Notes: generated by a model not told the origin, from the sequence alone. DNA of 64,000 nucleotides from Lewinellaceae bacterium (GCA_020636255.1 JACJYE010000007.1:327141-391140); one strand, 5' to 3'. Positions 36,701 to 45,229 are shown, numbered from the stretch's first letter. Numbers and translations: made by a program.

Positions 36701-38590
36701 ATGAAGAAGCCGTATCTCATCATCGATTTTGACAGCACTTTCACCCGTGTGGAAGCGCTCGACCTGCTGGCGGAGATCGTGCTGGCCCACTCGCCCCGGA
36801 AAGGGGAAGTGCTCCGGCAGATCCAGGAGATCACCAACCGGGGTATGGATGGAGAGTTGGATTTCCGAACCTCCCTCACCCTCCGCCTGGAGCTGCTGCA
36901 TGCCCACAGAGACCACATCCAGCACCTTGCCGACAGGCTGAAAGAACAGGTGTCGCCCTCCTTCCGGCGCAACCAGCCCCACCTGACGGCCCTGAAGGAA
37001 ACCGTTTATGTTGTGTCCAACGGTTTCAGGGATTTTATCGTGCCCGTGGTGGAGGACTATGGCCTGCTGGCGGAAAACGTCTTTGCCAATGTTTTTACCT
37101 ACGACGAGAAGGGCTACGTCAGCGGCTTTGACACCGAAAGCCCCCTTTCCCGCAGCGGCGGCAAATCGCAGGTGATCCGCGATCTCAAACTTCAGGGCGA
37201 CGTATACGTGATCGGCGACGGCGCCAACGACCTGGAGATCAGGAAGGCCGGTTTTGCCAACAAGTTCTACCTGTTCACCGAAAATGTGGAGCGCGAAAAG
37301 GTTAAAGAAGAGGCCGACCACATCGCCCCGAGCGTCGATGAGATCCTCTACAACCTCAATATGAGCCGCTCGTTATCCTATCCGAAAAACCGCATACGGG
37401 TGCTGCTGACGGAAGAAGTACCAGCCAATGCGGCCGCCCTTTTCGAACAGGAAGGCTACCAGGTGGAGCACGTCGGCCACCCTTTGAGCGAAGACGAGCT
37501 GTGCGAAAAGATTAAAAATGTCAACGTGCTGGGCGTTGGCGCCAAAACGCCGGTAACGGAGAAAGTCATCGCCAATGCCCGCCGGCTGATCAATATCGGG
37601 GCTTTCTGTATCGAAACCGGGCATATCAGCCTGGACGCCTGCACCAAACACGGGGTTGCGGTATTCAACGCTCCCTTTAGCAATACCCGCTCAGTGGTGG
37701 AGCTGGCCCTGGCGGAGATCATCCTGCTGGTGCGCCAGGTGCCCGAAAGGGCTTCGGCCATGCAGAGCGGCCAGTGGGACAGGCCGCCCCAGGCCGGGCA
37801 CGAGGTGCGCGGCAAAAAACTGGGCCTGGTCGGCTACGGCAATATCGGCGCCCAGCTGTCGGTACTGGCAGAAGCCATTGGCCTGGAAGTCTATTTTTAC
37901 GATATCGCCGACAAGCTTCCACTCGGCAACGCCCGCAAATGCGACAGCCTGGAAGCACTGCTGTCCATCGCCGATATCGTGAGCCTGCATATCGACAGCA
38001 GGCCCGAAAACGACGGCCTGTTCGGCACGGCCCAGTTCGCCGCCATGCAGCAGGGCGCTATTTTCCTCAACCTCTCCTACGGAAAGGCCGTACAGCCCGC
38101 TGCTCTGCGCCAGGCCGTCCTCTCCGGCAAACTCGGCGGCTGCGGCCTCGACGTCTTCCCGGAAGAGCCCGACAACAGCCACTCTACCTTCCGCTCGGAG
38201 CTCATCGGCCTGCCCAACACCTTACTGACTCCGCATATCGGCGGCCGCACCGCCGAAGCACAGGACGATATCGGCCGGTTTGTGCCGGGCAAGATCCTGC
38301 AGTATATCAATACCGGCACGACCACCGGCAGCGTCAACTTCCCACAGGTGCAACTACCCATGGTGCTGAACGCTCACCGCCTGCTGCACATCCATCACAA
38401 CGTTCCCCGGGTGCTGGCCCAGATCGACCGCGTACTGGCCCAGCACGATATCAACATCCTGGGGCAGTACCTCAAGACCAACGAACATATCGGCTATGTG
38501 ATCACGGATGTGGACAAGGCCTACAGCGAGGAACTGCTGGGGCAGCTGAAGCAGATCGAACCGACGATCTGGTTCCGGGTGCTGTATTAG
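36701..38590 (+). CDS. serA: Phosphoserine phosphatase - phosphoglycerate dehydrogenase fusion
   Basis: A 629-residue bifunctional protein of serine synthesis. Residues 1-215 form a HAD phosphatase of the SerB kind: nucleophile D9 and acid/base D11 in DFDST, later GDGANDLEI for magnesium. Residues about 225-540 form a D-3-phosphoglycerate dehydrogenase with the NAD motif GLVGYGNIG (375-383) and the catalytic PHIGGRT segment. The last 80 residues are an ACT regulatory domain (VLAQIDRVLAQHDINILGQY). The first and last steps of serine biosynthesis are thus joined, with SerC encoded elsewhere. The start at 36701 is chosen because a strong promoter overlaps the upstream in-frame ATG at 36662. Confidence 0.93.
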   Translation: MKKPYLIIDFDSTFTRVEALDLLAEIVLAHSPRKGEVLRQIQEITNRGMDGELDFRTSLTLRLELLHAHRDHIQHLADRLKEQVSPSFRRNQPHLTALKETVYVVSNGFRDFIVPVVEDYGLLAENVFANVFTYDEKGYVSGFDTESPLSRSGGKSQVIRDLKLQGDVYVIGDGANDLEIRKAGFANKFYLFTENVEREKVKEEADHIAPSVDEILYNLNMSRSLSYPKNRIRVLLTEEVPANAAALFEQEGYQVEHVGHPLSEDELCEKIKNVNVLGVGAKTPVTEKVIANARRLINIGAFCIETGHISLDACTKHGVAVFNAPFSNTRSVVELALAEIILLVRQVPERASAMQSGQWDRPPQAGHEVRGKKLGLVGYGNIGAQLSVLAEAIGLEVYFYDIADKLPLGNARKCDSLEALLSIADIVSLHIDSRPENDGLFGTAQFAAMQQGAIFLNLSYGKAVQPAALRQAVLSGKLGGCGLDVFPEEPDNSHSTFRSELIGLPNTLLTPHIGGRTAEAQDDIGRFVPGKILQYINTGTTTGSVNFPQVQLPMVLNAHRLLHIHHNVPRVLAQIDRVLAQHDINILGQYLKTNEHIGYVITDVDKAYSEELLGQLKQIEPTIWFRVLY

Positions 38591-38648
38591 AAGATTTGCC
38601 TGAACCTTATATCGCTTCGATTGTTCTGCTGGAAAAATTAACGGAATA

Positions 38649-39221
38649 ATGAAATTCATCATTTTAGCGCTCTTACTCGCTGTACTCGGTATCACCTTGG
38701 TAAGCGCGATCAATCGCAACGCAACACCCAGAAACATGGAAAAACTGCCCCATTCCTTTTACGACTTCAGCATCGCCGGTATCAACGGCGATACGATGCA
38801 CATGAGCGACTTCAAAGGCAAGTACGTGCTCTGCGTCAACGTCGCCTCCAAATGCGGCTTCACGCCGCAGTACAAACCGCTGCAGGAACTGTACGACAAA
38901 TACCAGGACAAGCTCGTTATCATCGGCTTCCCCTGCAACCAGTTTCTGGGCCAGGAACCCGGCTCCGAAGAAGAGATCGCCAGCTTCTGCGAGCTGAACT
39001 ACGGCGTCACCTTCCCCCTGACGGAAAAGATCGACGTCAAGGGCGCTGGCCAGCACCCTATCTATTCCTGGCTTACTCATAAGGAACTCAACGGCGTGGC
39101 CGATGCCAAGGTGAGCTGGAACTTCAACAAGTTCCTCATTTCGCCCGAAGGCGAGTGGCTGGCGCACTTCCCATCGAAGGTGGAGCCGCTTAGCGAGGAG
39201 ATTACTGGAAGGTTGAAGTGA
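38649..39221 (+). CDS. Glutathione peroxidase family thiol peroxidase
   Basis: A 190-residue protein with an N-terminal hydrophobic segment (residues 1-21), probably a signal peptide or membrane anchor. The peroxidase core has C69 in NVASKCGFT (cysteine instead of selenocysteine), C96 and Q102 in FPCNQFLGQEPG, and the tryptophan of VSWNFNKFL. Cysteine-type bacterial members usually use thioredoxin-like reductants. The envelope location suggests defence against peroxides outside the cytosol. It lies 58 bp after the serA fusion gene. Confidence 0.92.
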   Translation: MKFIILALLLAVLGITLVSAINRNATPRNMEKLPHSFYDFSIAGINGDTMHMSDFKGKYVLCVNVASKCGFTPQYKPLQELYDKYQDKLVIIGFPCNQFLGQEPGSEEEIASFCELNYGVTFPLTEKIDVKGAGQHPIYSWLTHKELNGVADAKVSWNFNKFLISPEGEWLAHFPSKVEPLSEEITGRLK

Positions 39222-39258
39222 AAATTGCCCAAAATTCATAGTACCCTACCTTAGCGCT

Positions 39259-39318
39259 GACATACATGTCGATGATTTTTTGTATTATTGTAATTGTCTA
39301 AAGGACATAGAATATGTC
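39259..39318. promoter_or_regulatory. Paired GACAT inverted repeats before the ATPase-nuclease cassette
   Basis: GACAT-AC-ATGTC (39259-39270) and GACAT-AGAAT-ATGTC (39304-39318) are two copies of the same 5-bp inverted arms, about 46 bp apart; the second overlaps the ATG at 39314. They are plausible operator sites for a repressor of the cassette. The spacer lengths differ (2 and 5 bp), which weakens the idea. Confidence 0.4.
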
Positions 39319-40393
39319 AGAATCGAGGACCGGGAAGATAACTGAGATAAGATTACATAACTTCACGTGCTTTCGGGAAGTTGATATGGCGTTTTCACCC
39401 GGCATTAACGTTTTCATTGGGGAGAATGGCACAGGTAAAACCCATTTGTTAAAAGTACTCTTCAGTTTTTTAAGAGGGCTTTCTTTTCCGCACATAGAAC
39501 GAAATGATACGGGGCTCACGCTCAACACCACTGCGTATCGACTTGAAAAACACATTAAGGCTATTTTTAAAGTTGAGGAATTATCTGAGCTGGTTTCGAA
39601 AGGGGAGTCGGACGCCCAGGTACATGTTCTTCTGCAAGAAAAAGGTACTTCCCTTCAGATTACCAAAGGAGAAGAACCAAACGTTTCTTCGGAATTGGCA
39701 ATGGGCAAAGAAGCCCCAACAGTTTATATTCCGCCTAGCGAAATGCTCTCCTGGTATGAGGGATTTGTTGCCGCTTATGAAAATCGAGAAAGCTCTATTG
39801 ACGAAACATTTTATCTCCTGGCGAAATCTCTTTCTCTTCTTCCTCTAAAAGGAGAGAAAAGACAAGAAGCTCAACAACTGGTTAAAGAACTGTCGCAATT
39901 GACTGATGTAAAAAATGTATCGCTGGAACGGGGTCATTTTGTCATCGGGCTATCTGATGGTCAATCTTATCAAGCACCGATGGTGGCTCAGGGGTTGAAT
40001 AAAATAGCTCAGGTCATCTTTTTGGTACTTAATGGTTCTATTCGAAGAGATACTCTTTTATTCTGGGATGAACCTGAAACGAACCTCAATCCCAAATACA
40101 TCACGCTTCTCGCTAATTTCATCCAAGCGCTTGCCCGCTCCGGTGTCCAATTGTTTGTATCAACACATGATTACCTTCTCGCGCACCAACTCTCCCTTTA
40201 TGCAGAGTATAGTTCTACAGGGAATGGAACGCCCTGTTTCAGGTTTTTTTCTCTCTATAAAGGGGGGGATGGTGGAACAACTCAAGTTGACGCAGGAGCT
40301 ACACTTTCTGAACTAGAACACAACCCTATTCTGGAGGAATATGCGAGTTTGCAAGACCGCGAACTTGATTTGTTCCAAAAATCCTTGAAGTAA
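39314..40393 (+). CDS. ABC-type (AAA_15/21-like) ATPase of a putative defence cassette
   Basis: A 359-residue soluble ATPase of the SMC/OLD-like overcoming type. It begins ITEIRLHNFTCFREVDMAFSPG, typical of these proteins; Walker A is GENGTGKT (36-43), Walker B LLFWDEPETNLNP (D252, E253), and VSTHD (282-286) is the H-loop. The middle (80-220) is a variable lid region without recognised domain. The gene is more A/T-rich than its neighbours and the next gene, 9 bp downstream, encodes a probable nuclease. Two-gene ATPase-nuclease pairs of this sort (for example Septu-like) act in phage defence; the assignment here is inference. Confidence 0.82.
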   Translation: MSESRTGKITEIRLHNFTCFREVDMAFSPGINVFIGENGTGKTHLLKVLFSFLRGLSFPHIERNDTGLTLNTTAYRLEKHIKAIFKVEELSELVSKGESDAQVHVLLQEKGTSLQITKGEEPNVSSELAMGKEAPTVYIPPSEMLSWYEGFVAAYENRESSIDETFYLLAKSLSLLPLKGEKRQEAQQLVKELSQLTDVKNVSLERGHFVIGLSDGQSYQAPMVAQGLNKIAQVIFLVLNGSIRRDTLLFWDEPETNLNPKYITLLANFIQALARSGVQLFVSTHDYLLAHQLSLYAEYSSTGNGTPCFRFFSLYKGGDGGTTQVDAGATLSELEHNPILEEYASLQDRELDLFQKSLK

Positions 40394-40402
40394 ATCCAAA
40401 CC

Positions 40403-40942
40403 ATGGCATTTGAGGAAAGCCGCCTTCGGTTCAATTTTTTGGAAGGGCATTGGGAGCATCTTGTAAAATATGATGAGGAAAAGGATTACAGAAAATTAGA
40501 GCAAAGCATACCTGGCACGAAAGGTGTCGACTTCATTGGAATCTCAAACCACGACATATTCTTCTTTGAAGTTAAAAATTACAGAGGACATAAAATAGCG
40601 AGCAAACAAAAGATCGATGAGCTAGAAATCATTGTTGCCCAAAAAGTAAGGGATACGCTGGGAGGGATTGTTGGAGGAGTGCGCAATTCCACCAACAGAG
40701 AAGAATCATGGCAGCAGCATTTAAAATTCCTTGGAGATAAAAAAAAGCGCCTTAATATTGTTTTGTGGATAGAAGAAGATTCCCGTCACCGTCAGCCTAG
40801 AGAACAAAATATCTACAGTCAGATTCTAACTCAGAAGCTAAAACAGCATCTGTCCTGGCTATCATGTAAAGTAATTGTAGCAAACAAGGCTAATAACCCC
40901 ATAATAGATAAACTCCAAGTTGACTTTTTGCCCGAGCATTAA
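40403..40942 (+). CDS. PD-(D/E)XK-like nuclease partner of the ATPase
   Basis: A 179-residue protein with no assigned family by eye. D43 in GVDFIGI, followed by E56-x-K58 in FFFEVKNY, fits the catalytic D...ExK core of restriction-endonuclease-like folds; the hydrophobic strands around these residues support it. Residues 85-179 are mixed helix/strand and end in DFLPEH. The 9-bp gap and shared A/T-rich composition make it an operon with the ATPase. It could cut nucleic acid when triggered by the ATPase. Nuclease activity is inferred from the motif alone. Confidence 0.68.
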   Translation: MAFEESRLRFNFLEGHWEHLVKYDEEKDYRKLEQSIPGTKGVDFIGISNHDIFFFEVKNYRGHKIASKQKIDELEIIVAQKVRDTLGGIVGGVRNSTNREESWQQHLKFLGDKKKRLNIVLWIEEDSRHRQPREQNIYSQILTQKLKQHLSWLSCKVIVANKANNPIIDKLQVDFLPEH

Positions 40943-41073
40943 TCCAGGCTTTCCTGTAGAGGACATTCTCATTGCCTTTATAACTTAAGGCAACCCCATA
41001 TGCCTGCGGATGTCAATAGCCCGGGGTTTTCCTTGCCGGCGGCCCCGCGCCGTATCAACAGCAGCGATAGCGC

Positions 41074-41901
41074 CTACCCCAACGCCTCCAGCAGCCCCAT
41101 CATGACCTGCCGCATCTTCGGCTCGGCCGACTGCGCTACGGCGATCACCTCATCCACTGTCGTTTCTCTGATCTCTTCGATCGGATAACACTTGTTGGTC
41201 GCTACCGACATGGCCATCACCGGCAGGCCCATGTGCCGGGCCACGAGCACTTCCGGCACGGTGGACATGCCCACCAGGTCGGCGCCGATGGTGTGGAAGT
41301 ACCGGTACTCTGCCGGGGTCTCCAGGTTGGGGCCCTGCAGGGCCAGGTATACCCCTTCGTGGCAACGGATGCCATGCCGGCGGCCGATCTCAAGGCCCAT
41401 GGCGTTGAGCTGGCGGTCGTAGGTGTGCAGCATATCGGGAAAACGGGGGCCGAGGCGCTCATCGTTGGGGCCCCGCAGCGGGTTGTCGGGCTGCGTATTG
41501 ATATGGTCGCGTATGAAAACGATGTCGCCGGCCTCTATGGCCGGGTTGGTGCTACCGGCAGCGTTGGAGATGAAAAGCCGCTCGATGCCCAGAAACTTCA
41601 GTACCCTGACGGGGAAAGTGAGCTCCCTGGCGGTATACCCTTCATAATAGTGGAACCTCCCGGCCATGGCCACTACCGGCCGGCCGGCCAGTGCGCCGAA
41701 TACGAGCTTGCCCTTATGGCTTTGTACGGTGGACACGGGAAAGTGGGGAATATCCCGGTAGTCGATCTCGGCGATAGCCTCGATCTCTTCCGCCAGCCCG
41801 CTGAGGCCGGTGCCCAGGATGATGCCGTAGCGCGGCTGGAAACCGGTGCGCGTTCGGATGTACCGGAGCGCTTCCTGGATGTGATCGAAAAGTTCGTTCA
41901 T
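41074..41901 (-). CDS. punA: Purine nucleoside phosphorylase (trimeric class)
   Basis: A 275-residue cytosolic enzyme that splits inosine/guanosine-type nucleosides with phosphate into base and ribose-1-phosphate. Family markers are GIILGTGLSGL (phosphate loop), VSTVQSHKGKLVFG, MAGRFHYYEGY, ISNAAGSTNPAIEAGDIV and the base-binding region ETPAEYRYFHTIGADLVGMSTVPE. Length fits the trimeric PNP class rather than hexameric DeoD. It lies 80 bp downstream of mqnC on the same strand. Confidence 0.95.
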   Translation of the reverse strand: MNELFDHIQEALRYIRTRTGFQPRYGIILGTGLSGLAEEIEAIAEIDYRDIPHFPVSTVQSHKGKLVFGALAGRPVVAMAGRFHYYEGYTARELTFPVRVLKFLGIERLFISNAAGSTNPAIEAGDIVFIRDHINTQPDNPLRGPNDERLGPRFPDMLHTYDRQLNAMGLEIGRRHGIRCHEGVYLALQGPNLETPAEYRYFHTIGADLVGMSTVPEVLVARHMGLPVMAMSVATNKCYPIEEIRETTVDEVIAVAQSAEPKMRQVMMGLLEALG

Positions 41902-41981
41902 CGGAAATTGTGGCTTTATTGCGGCCGCAATTTATTGAATCCGATGGGAAATTTCAGTGATGTACAATGCTAATTCACCGG

Positions 41982-43130
41982 TCAGTCCACAATCATCTTC
42001 TCCGTATCCAGTTGTTGCTGGACGATATTTGCCGGCAGCTCGCGGTACCCGTACTGCTGGTTGCGCAGCTGCGGCCGGAAGCCTGCCTCGCGGATGGCAT
42101 CCTGTATACCCTGAGCCGTGAAGCGGAAACGGGCGCCGGCTGCCGACACCACATTCTCTTCGATCATGATGGAGCCGAAATCGTTGGCGCCGGCGTGCAG
42201 GCACAGCTGGGCCACCTGTTTGCCAACCGTTAGCCACGACGCCTGGATGTTGGCAATATTGGGCAGCATGATGCGGCTCATGGCGATCATGCGCACGTAT
42301 TCATCGCCGGTGACGGTGTTGCGGGCGCGTTTGAGGCGTTTCAGGATGGTGTCTTCATCCTGGAACGGCCAGGGGATGAAGGCGATGAACCCTTTGGCGC
42401 CTTTCGGTTTTTCCGACTGCACCTGCCGCATGGCCACCAGGTGTTCCATGCGCTCGAGGTTGGTCTCGATATGGCCGAACATCATGGTCGCGGAAGTCGT
42501 CAGGCCGGTTTGGTGGGCGGCGCGCATGACGTCGAGCCATTCCTGGCCACCGCATTTCCCTTTGGAGATCAGGCGCCGCACCCGGTCGCTGAGTATCTCG
42601 GCGCCGGCGCCGGGCAGGGAGTCCAGGCCCGCGTCTTTCAGGGCGCGCAACACTTCGATATGGGTAGACTTTTCCAGCTTGGTGATGTGGGCGACCTCGG
42701 GTGGGCCGAGCGCATGCAGCTTGAGGTTGGGGTACAAGGCCTTGAGCTGCCGGAAAAGGTTGGTGTAAAAATCGAGCCCCAGATCAGGGTGGTGCCCACC
42801 TTGAAGCAGCAATTGCTCGCCGCCGAAAGCAAAGAGCTCGTCGATCTTTTGTTTGTATTCCGCTATGGTAGTGGTATAGGACTCATCGTGGCCGGGGCGC
42901 CGGTAGAAATTGCAGAACTTGCAGTTGGCGATGCAGACGTTGGTCGTGTTGGAGTTGCGGTCGATGATCCAGGTCACGTCCTTGCCGGGTACGTGGTGCT
43001 GCCGCAGCTTGTTGCCGGCGTACATCAGCTCGGCAGTAGAGGCCTGTTCAAAAAGGAAAACGCCTTGCTCGGCGGTGAGGAATTCCAGGTTCAGGGCCCG
43101 GTGCAGTAAATCGTCAACTTTGAATTCCAT
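41982..43130 (-). CDS. mqnC: Cyclic dehypoxanthine futalosine synthase (radical SAM)
   Basis: A 382-residue radical SAM enzyme of the futalosine route to menaquinone; it cyclises dehypoxanthine futalosine. The [4Fe-4S] ligands are C66, C70 and C73 in CIANCKFCNFYRRPG, a sequence form specific to MqnC as opposed to MqnE. GGEQLLLQGGHHPDLGL and FIPWPFQDEDT are further MqnC-like segments. The start at 43130 (MEFKVDDLLHRAL) is preferred; the longer frame from 43187 begins with a poorly conserved segment. Menaquinone made here would serve the sdhCAB complex. Divergent from rimP. Confidence 0.93.
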   Translation of the reverse strand: MEFKVDDLLHRALNLEFLTAEQGVFLFEQASTAELMYAGNKLRQHHVPGKDVTWIIDRNSNTTNVCIANCKFCNFYRRPGHDESYTTTIAEYKQKIDELFAFGGEQLLLQGGHHPDLGLDFYTNLFRQLKALYPNLKLHALGPPEVAHITKLEKSTHIEVLRALKDAGLDSLPGAGAEILSDRVRRLISKGKCGGQEWLDVMRAAHQTGLTTSATMMFGHIETNLERMEHLVAMRQVQSEKPKGAKGFIAFIPWPFQDEDTILKRLKRARNTVTGDEYVRMIAMSRIMLPNIANIQASWLTVGKQVAQLCLHAGANDFGSIMIEENVVSAAGARFRFTAQGIQDAIREAGFRPQLRNQQYGYRELPANIVQQQLDTEKMIVD

Positions 43131-43260
43131 CGGCTTGTTCTGTGTTTTACATTCAATGAACAAAGATAAGCAAGGCTGGTTCAGCATTCAACGCAGATGC
43201 TTCCAAAAGATTTTGAAAGTTTAAAAACCCTGTAAAAAAACTGCCATTCGGCGGCCGGGC

Positions 43261-43291
43261 TTGCACATTCACCGAAAAAGGCATATATTTG
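43261..43291 (+). promoter_or_regulatory. Promoter of the rimP-nusA operon
   Basis: TTG (43261-43263), 20 bp, then TATATTTG (43284-43291), a close match to the Bacteroidota consensus. The expected start of transcription is near 43298, directly before a 14-codon reading frame that begins at 43299. Confidence 0.65.
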
Positions 43292-43298
43292 CAGCAGC

Positions 43299-43343
43299 AT
43301 GAAAAAATCTCGCAAGAGGGAACCCCAGGTTCCCTCTTTTTAA
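43299..43343 (+). CDS. Possible 14-codon leader peptide before rimP
   Basis: ATG at 43299 opens a frame reading MKKSRKREPQVPSF and stopping at TAA 43341-43343. Its codons span the terminator hairpin at 43314-43338, and it would be translated from the very 5' end of the mRNA if the promoter call is right. The overlap may only reflect the hairpin sequence happening to be open. Confidence is low. Confidence 0.3.
   Translation: MKKSRKREPQVPSF
43314..43338 (+). terminator. Intrinsic terminator/attenuator in the rimP leader
   Basis: AAGAGGGAACC (43314-43324) pairs with GGTTCCCTCTT (43328-43338) around CCA; a T-run continues to 43341. Stem plus T-tract is the form of a rho-independent terminator, and it lies between the promoter and the rimP start at 43357, which suggests control by attenuation. 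Confidence 0.7.
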
Positions 43344-43356
43344 TTGTGTAAATCAG

Positions 43357-43830
43357 GTGATAGAAGCTAAGATCGAGACCCTACTGGAAGAGAAATTTCA
43401 AGAAGAAGGATATACGGATTGTTTCCTCCTGGAAGTAAAGTTACACGCCAACCGCAAGCTCGACGTTTTTATCGACAGTGACAGTGGAGTCACCTTTGAA
43501 AAGTGCCAGAGCATTAGCCGATACCTGGAAAAACACCTCGACGAAGAAGGCTGGCTGGGAGACGCCTACGTACTGGAAGTTTCTTCGCCCGGTGTAGGCC
43601 GCCCGCTTCAGCTGCCGCGCCAGTACCCCCGCAACATCGGCCGCAAACTGGAGGTCAGCCTGAACGATGGCGGCAAACACAGCGGCACACTGGTCGCCGT
43701 CGGCGAGCAAAGCATAACGCTGGAGGACAAAGTCCGCGTTAAGGAAGGAAAAAAGAAAACCACACAGCTGGTACAAACGGAGATCCCCTTTGGGGACATA
43801 AAAAAAGCAGTTGTCAAAATTTCATTTTAA
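43357..43830 (+). CDS. rimP: Ribosome maturation factor RimP
   Basis: A 157-residue protein that assists 30S subunit maturation. The start is GTG at 43357, 16 nt after the leader stop; the first residues (IEAKIETLLEEKFQEEGY) fit the usual Bacteroidota beginning. The family motif DSDSGVTFEKCQSISRYLE and LEVSSPGVGRPL are both present. It is followed after 13 bp by nusA, the normal order rimP-nusA-infB. Confidence 0.95.
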   Translation: MIEAKIETLLEEKFQEEGYTDCFLLEVKLHANRKLDVFIDSDSGVTFEKCQSISRYLEKHLDEEGWLGDAYVLEVSSPGVGRPLQLPRQYPRNIGRKLEVSLNDGGKHSGTLVAVGEQSITLEDKVRVKEGKKKTTQLVQTEIPFGDIKKAVVKISF

Positions 43831-43843
43831 AATCAGTTAAGCA

Positions 43844-45094
43844 ATGGTAAACCTGGTGGATACCTTCTCGGAATTTAAAGCCGGGAAAAATATAGACCGC
43901 CCGACCATGGTGCGCGTGCTGGAAGATGTGTTTCGCACCCTTATCCGCAAAAAGTTCGGGTCGGATGAGAATTTCGACGTGATCGTCAATACGACCAAAG
44001 GCGACCTGGAACTCTGGCGCGTTCGCGAGATCGTACCCGACGGCGAAGTAACAGACGACCGCAGCCAGATATCCATTTCCGAAGCCCTCTCTATCGATGA
44101 AGACTACGAGATCGGCGAAGAGTGTTACGAACAACTCCACCTCGAAGACTTCGGCCGCCGCGCTATCATGGCCGCCCGCCAAACCCTGATCTCCCGGATC
44201 ATGGAGCTGGAAAAGGACGAGATCTACCGCCGCTACAACGAACGCGTTGGCGACCTCATCGTCGGCGAAGTACACCAGATCCTGAAACGAGAGCTGCTCA
44301 TCCTCGACGACGCCACGGGCAACGAACTGGTGCTGCCGCGCAATGAGATGATCAAAGGCGACTTTTTCCGCAAAGGCGATATGGTCCGCGGTGTGATCAA
44401 GAAAGTGGAGATGCGCAATAATACGCCGGTGGTCATCATGTCGCGTACCGATAGCCTTTTCCTGGAAAAACTGCTGGAACAGGAAGTCCCTGAGATCGAA
44501 GACGGCCTGATCACTGTGCGCAAGATCGTACGCATCCCCGGCGACCGCGCCAAGGTAGCCGTAGAATCGTACGATGACCGCATCGACCCGGTAGGCGCCT
44601 GCGTGGGGATGAAAGGCTCCCGCATCCACGGCATCGTCCGGGAACTGCGCAACGAGAACATTGACATCGTCAACTATACGAACAACCCAAGCCTGTTCAT
44701 ACAGCGCGCCCTGACGCCCGCCAAGGTGACGTCGATCGAGCTGATGACAGACGCTCCCGAGATGCCCCGCGCCAACGTATACCTCGAACCCGAGCAGGTG
44801 TCGCTGGCCATCGGTAAAGGCGGCACCAATATCAAGCTGGCCAGCAAGCTGACCGGCTTCGAGATCGATGTCTACCGCAACACTCCGGATGAAATTGAGA
44901 TCGACGATGTCGACCTCGACGAATTCAGGGACGAGATCGATGAGTGGGTTATCGAACAGCTGAAAGCCATCGGATGCGACACGGCCCGCAGCGTGCTGAA
45001 CCTCAGCAAAGCTGAGCTGCTGCGCCGCACCGACCTGGAAGAAGAAACGGTGGACGAGCTGCTCGGCATCCTCGCGGAAGAGTTTGAAGACTAA
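43844..45094 (+). CDS. nusA: Transcription termination/antitermination factor NusA
   Basis: A 416-residue RNA polymerase-binding factor. It has the N-terminal domain (1-135), an S1 domain (about 140-205), two KH domains including VGACVGMKGSRIHGIVREL and VSLAIGKGGTNIKLASKL, and a short acidic C-terminal part with one helix-hairpin-helix-like segment. Length is normal for the phylum. It overlaps in function with the rimP leader terminator, since NusA influences hairpin-dependent pausing and termination. Confidence 0.97.
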   Translation: MVNLVDTFSEFKAGKNIDRPTMVRVLEDVFRTLIRKKFGSDENFDVIVNTTKGDLELWRVREIVPDGEVTDDRSQISISEALSIDEDYEIGEECYEQLHLEDFGRRAIMAARQTLISRIMELEKDEIYRRYNERVGDLIVGEVHQILKRELLILDDATGNELVLPRNEMIKGDFFRKGDMVRGVIKKVEMRNNTPVVIMSRTDSLFLEKLLEQEVPEIEDGLITVRKIVRIPGDRAKVAVESYDDRIDPVGACVGMKGSRIHGIVRELRNENIDIVNYTNNPSLFIQRALTPAKVTSIELMTDAPEMPRANVYLEPEQVSLAIGKGGTNIKLASKLTGFEIDVYRNTPDEIEIDDVDLDEFRDEIDEWVIEQLKAIGCDTARSVLNLSKAELLRRTDLEEETVDELLGILAEEFED

Positions 45095-45101
45095 CCCGAA
45101 G

Positions 45102-45140
45102 CAACGGCCGGCCCATGGAACTCTTTTGGGCCGGCTGTTG
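45102..45140 (+). terminator. Hairpin between nusA and infB
   Basis: CAACGGCCGGCCC (45102-45114) pairs with GGGCCGGCTGTTG (45128-45140), 13 bp with one G-T pair, loop of 13 nt. It starts 7 bp after the nusA stop and may end or reduce transcription into infB. No T-tract follows. Confidence 0.55.
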
Positions 45141-45196
45141 TTCGTTGGGTGTGAAAAAGGGCCTGAATGCCTGATTTTCGCTTTTTCAAAGCATAG

Positions 45197-45229
45197 TTGC
45201 TGAATAGACAGCAAGATCGCTTATCTTTG
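45197..45229 (+). promoter_or_regulatory. Candidate separate promoter for infB
   Basis: TTG (45197-45199) and TATCTTTG (45222-45229) are 22 bp apart, a little longer than ideal. It lies inside the 328-bp nusA-infB gap and would give infB a leader of roughly 185 nt. Nothing else, and no small gene, was recognised in this gap. Confidence 0.45.

Noticed and set aside
39314..40393. Calling the ATPase a RecF or SMC housekeeping protein
   Set aside because: It is too short for SMC, lacks RecF-specific features, and is paired with a small nuclease-like gene in an A/T-rich cassette.
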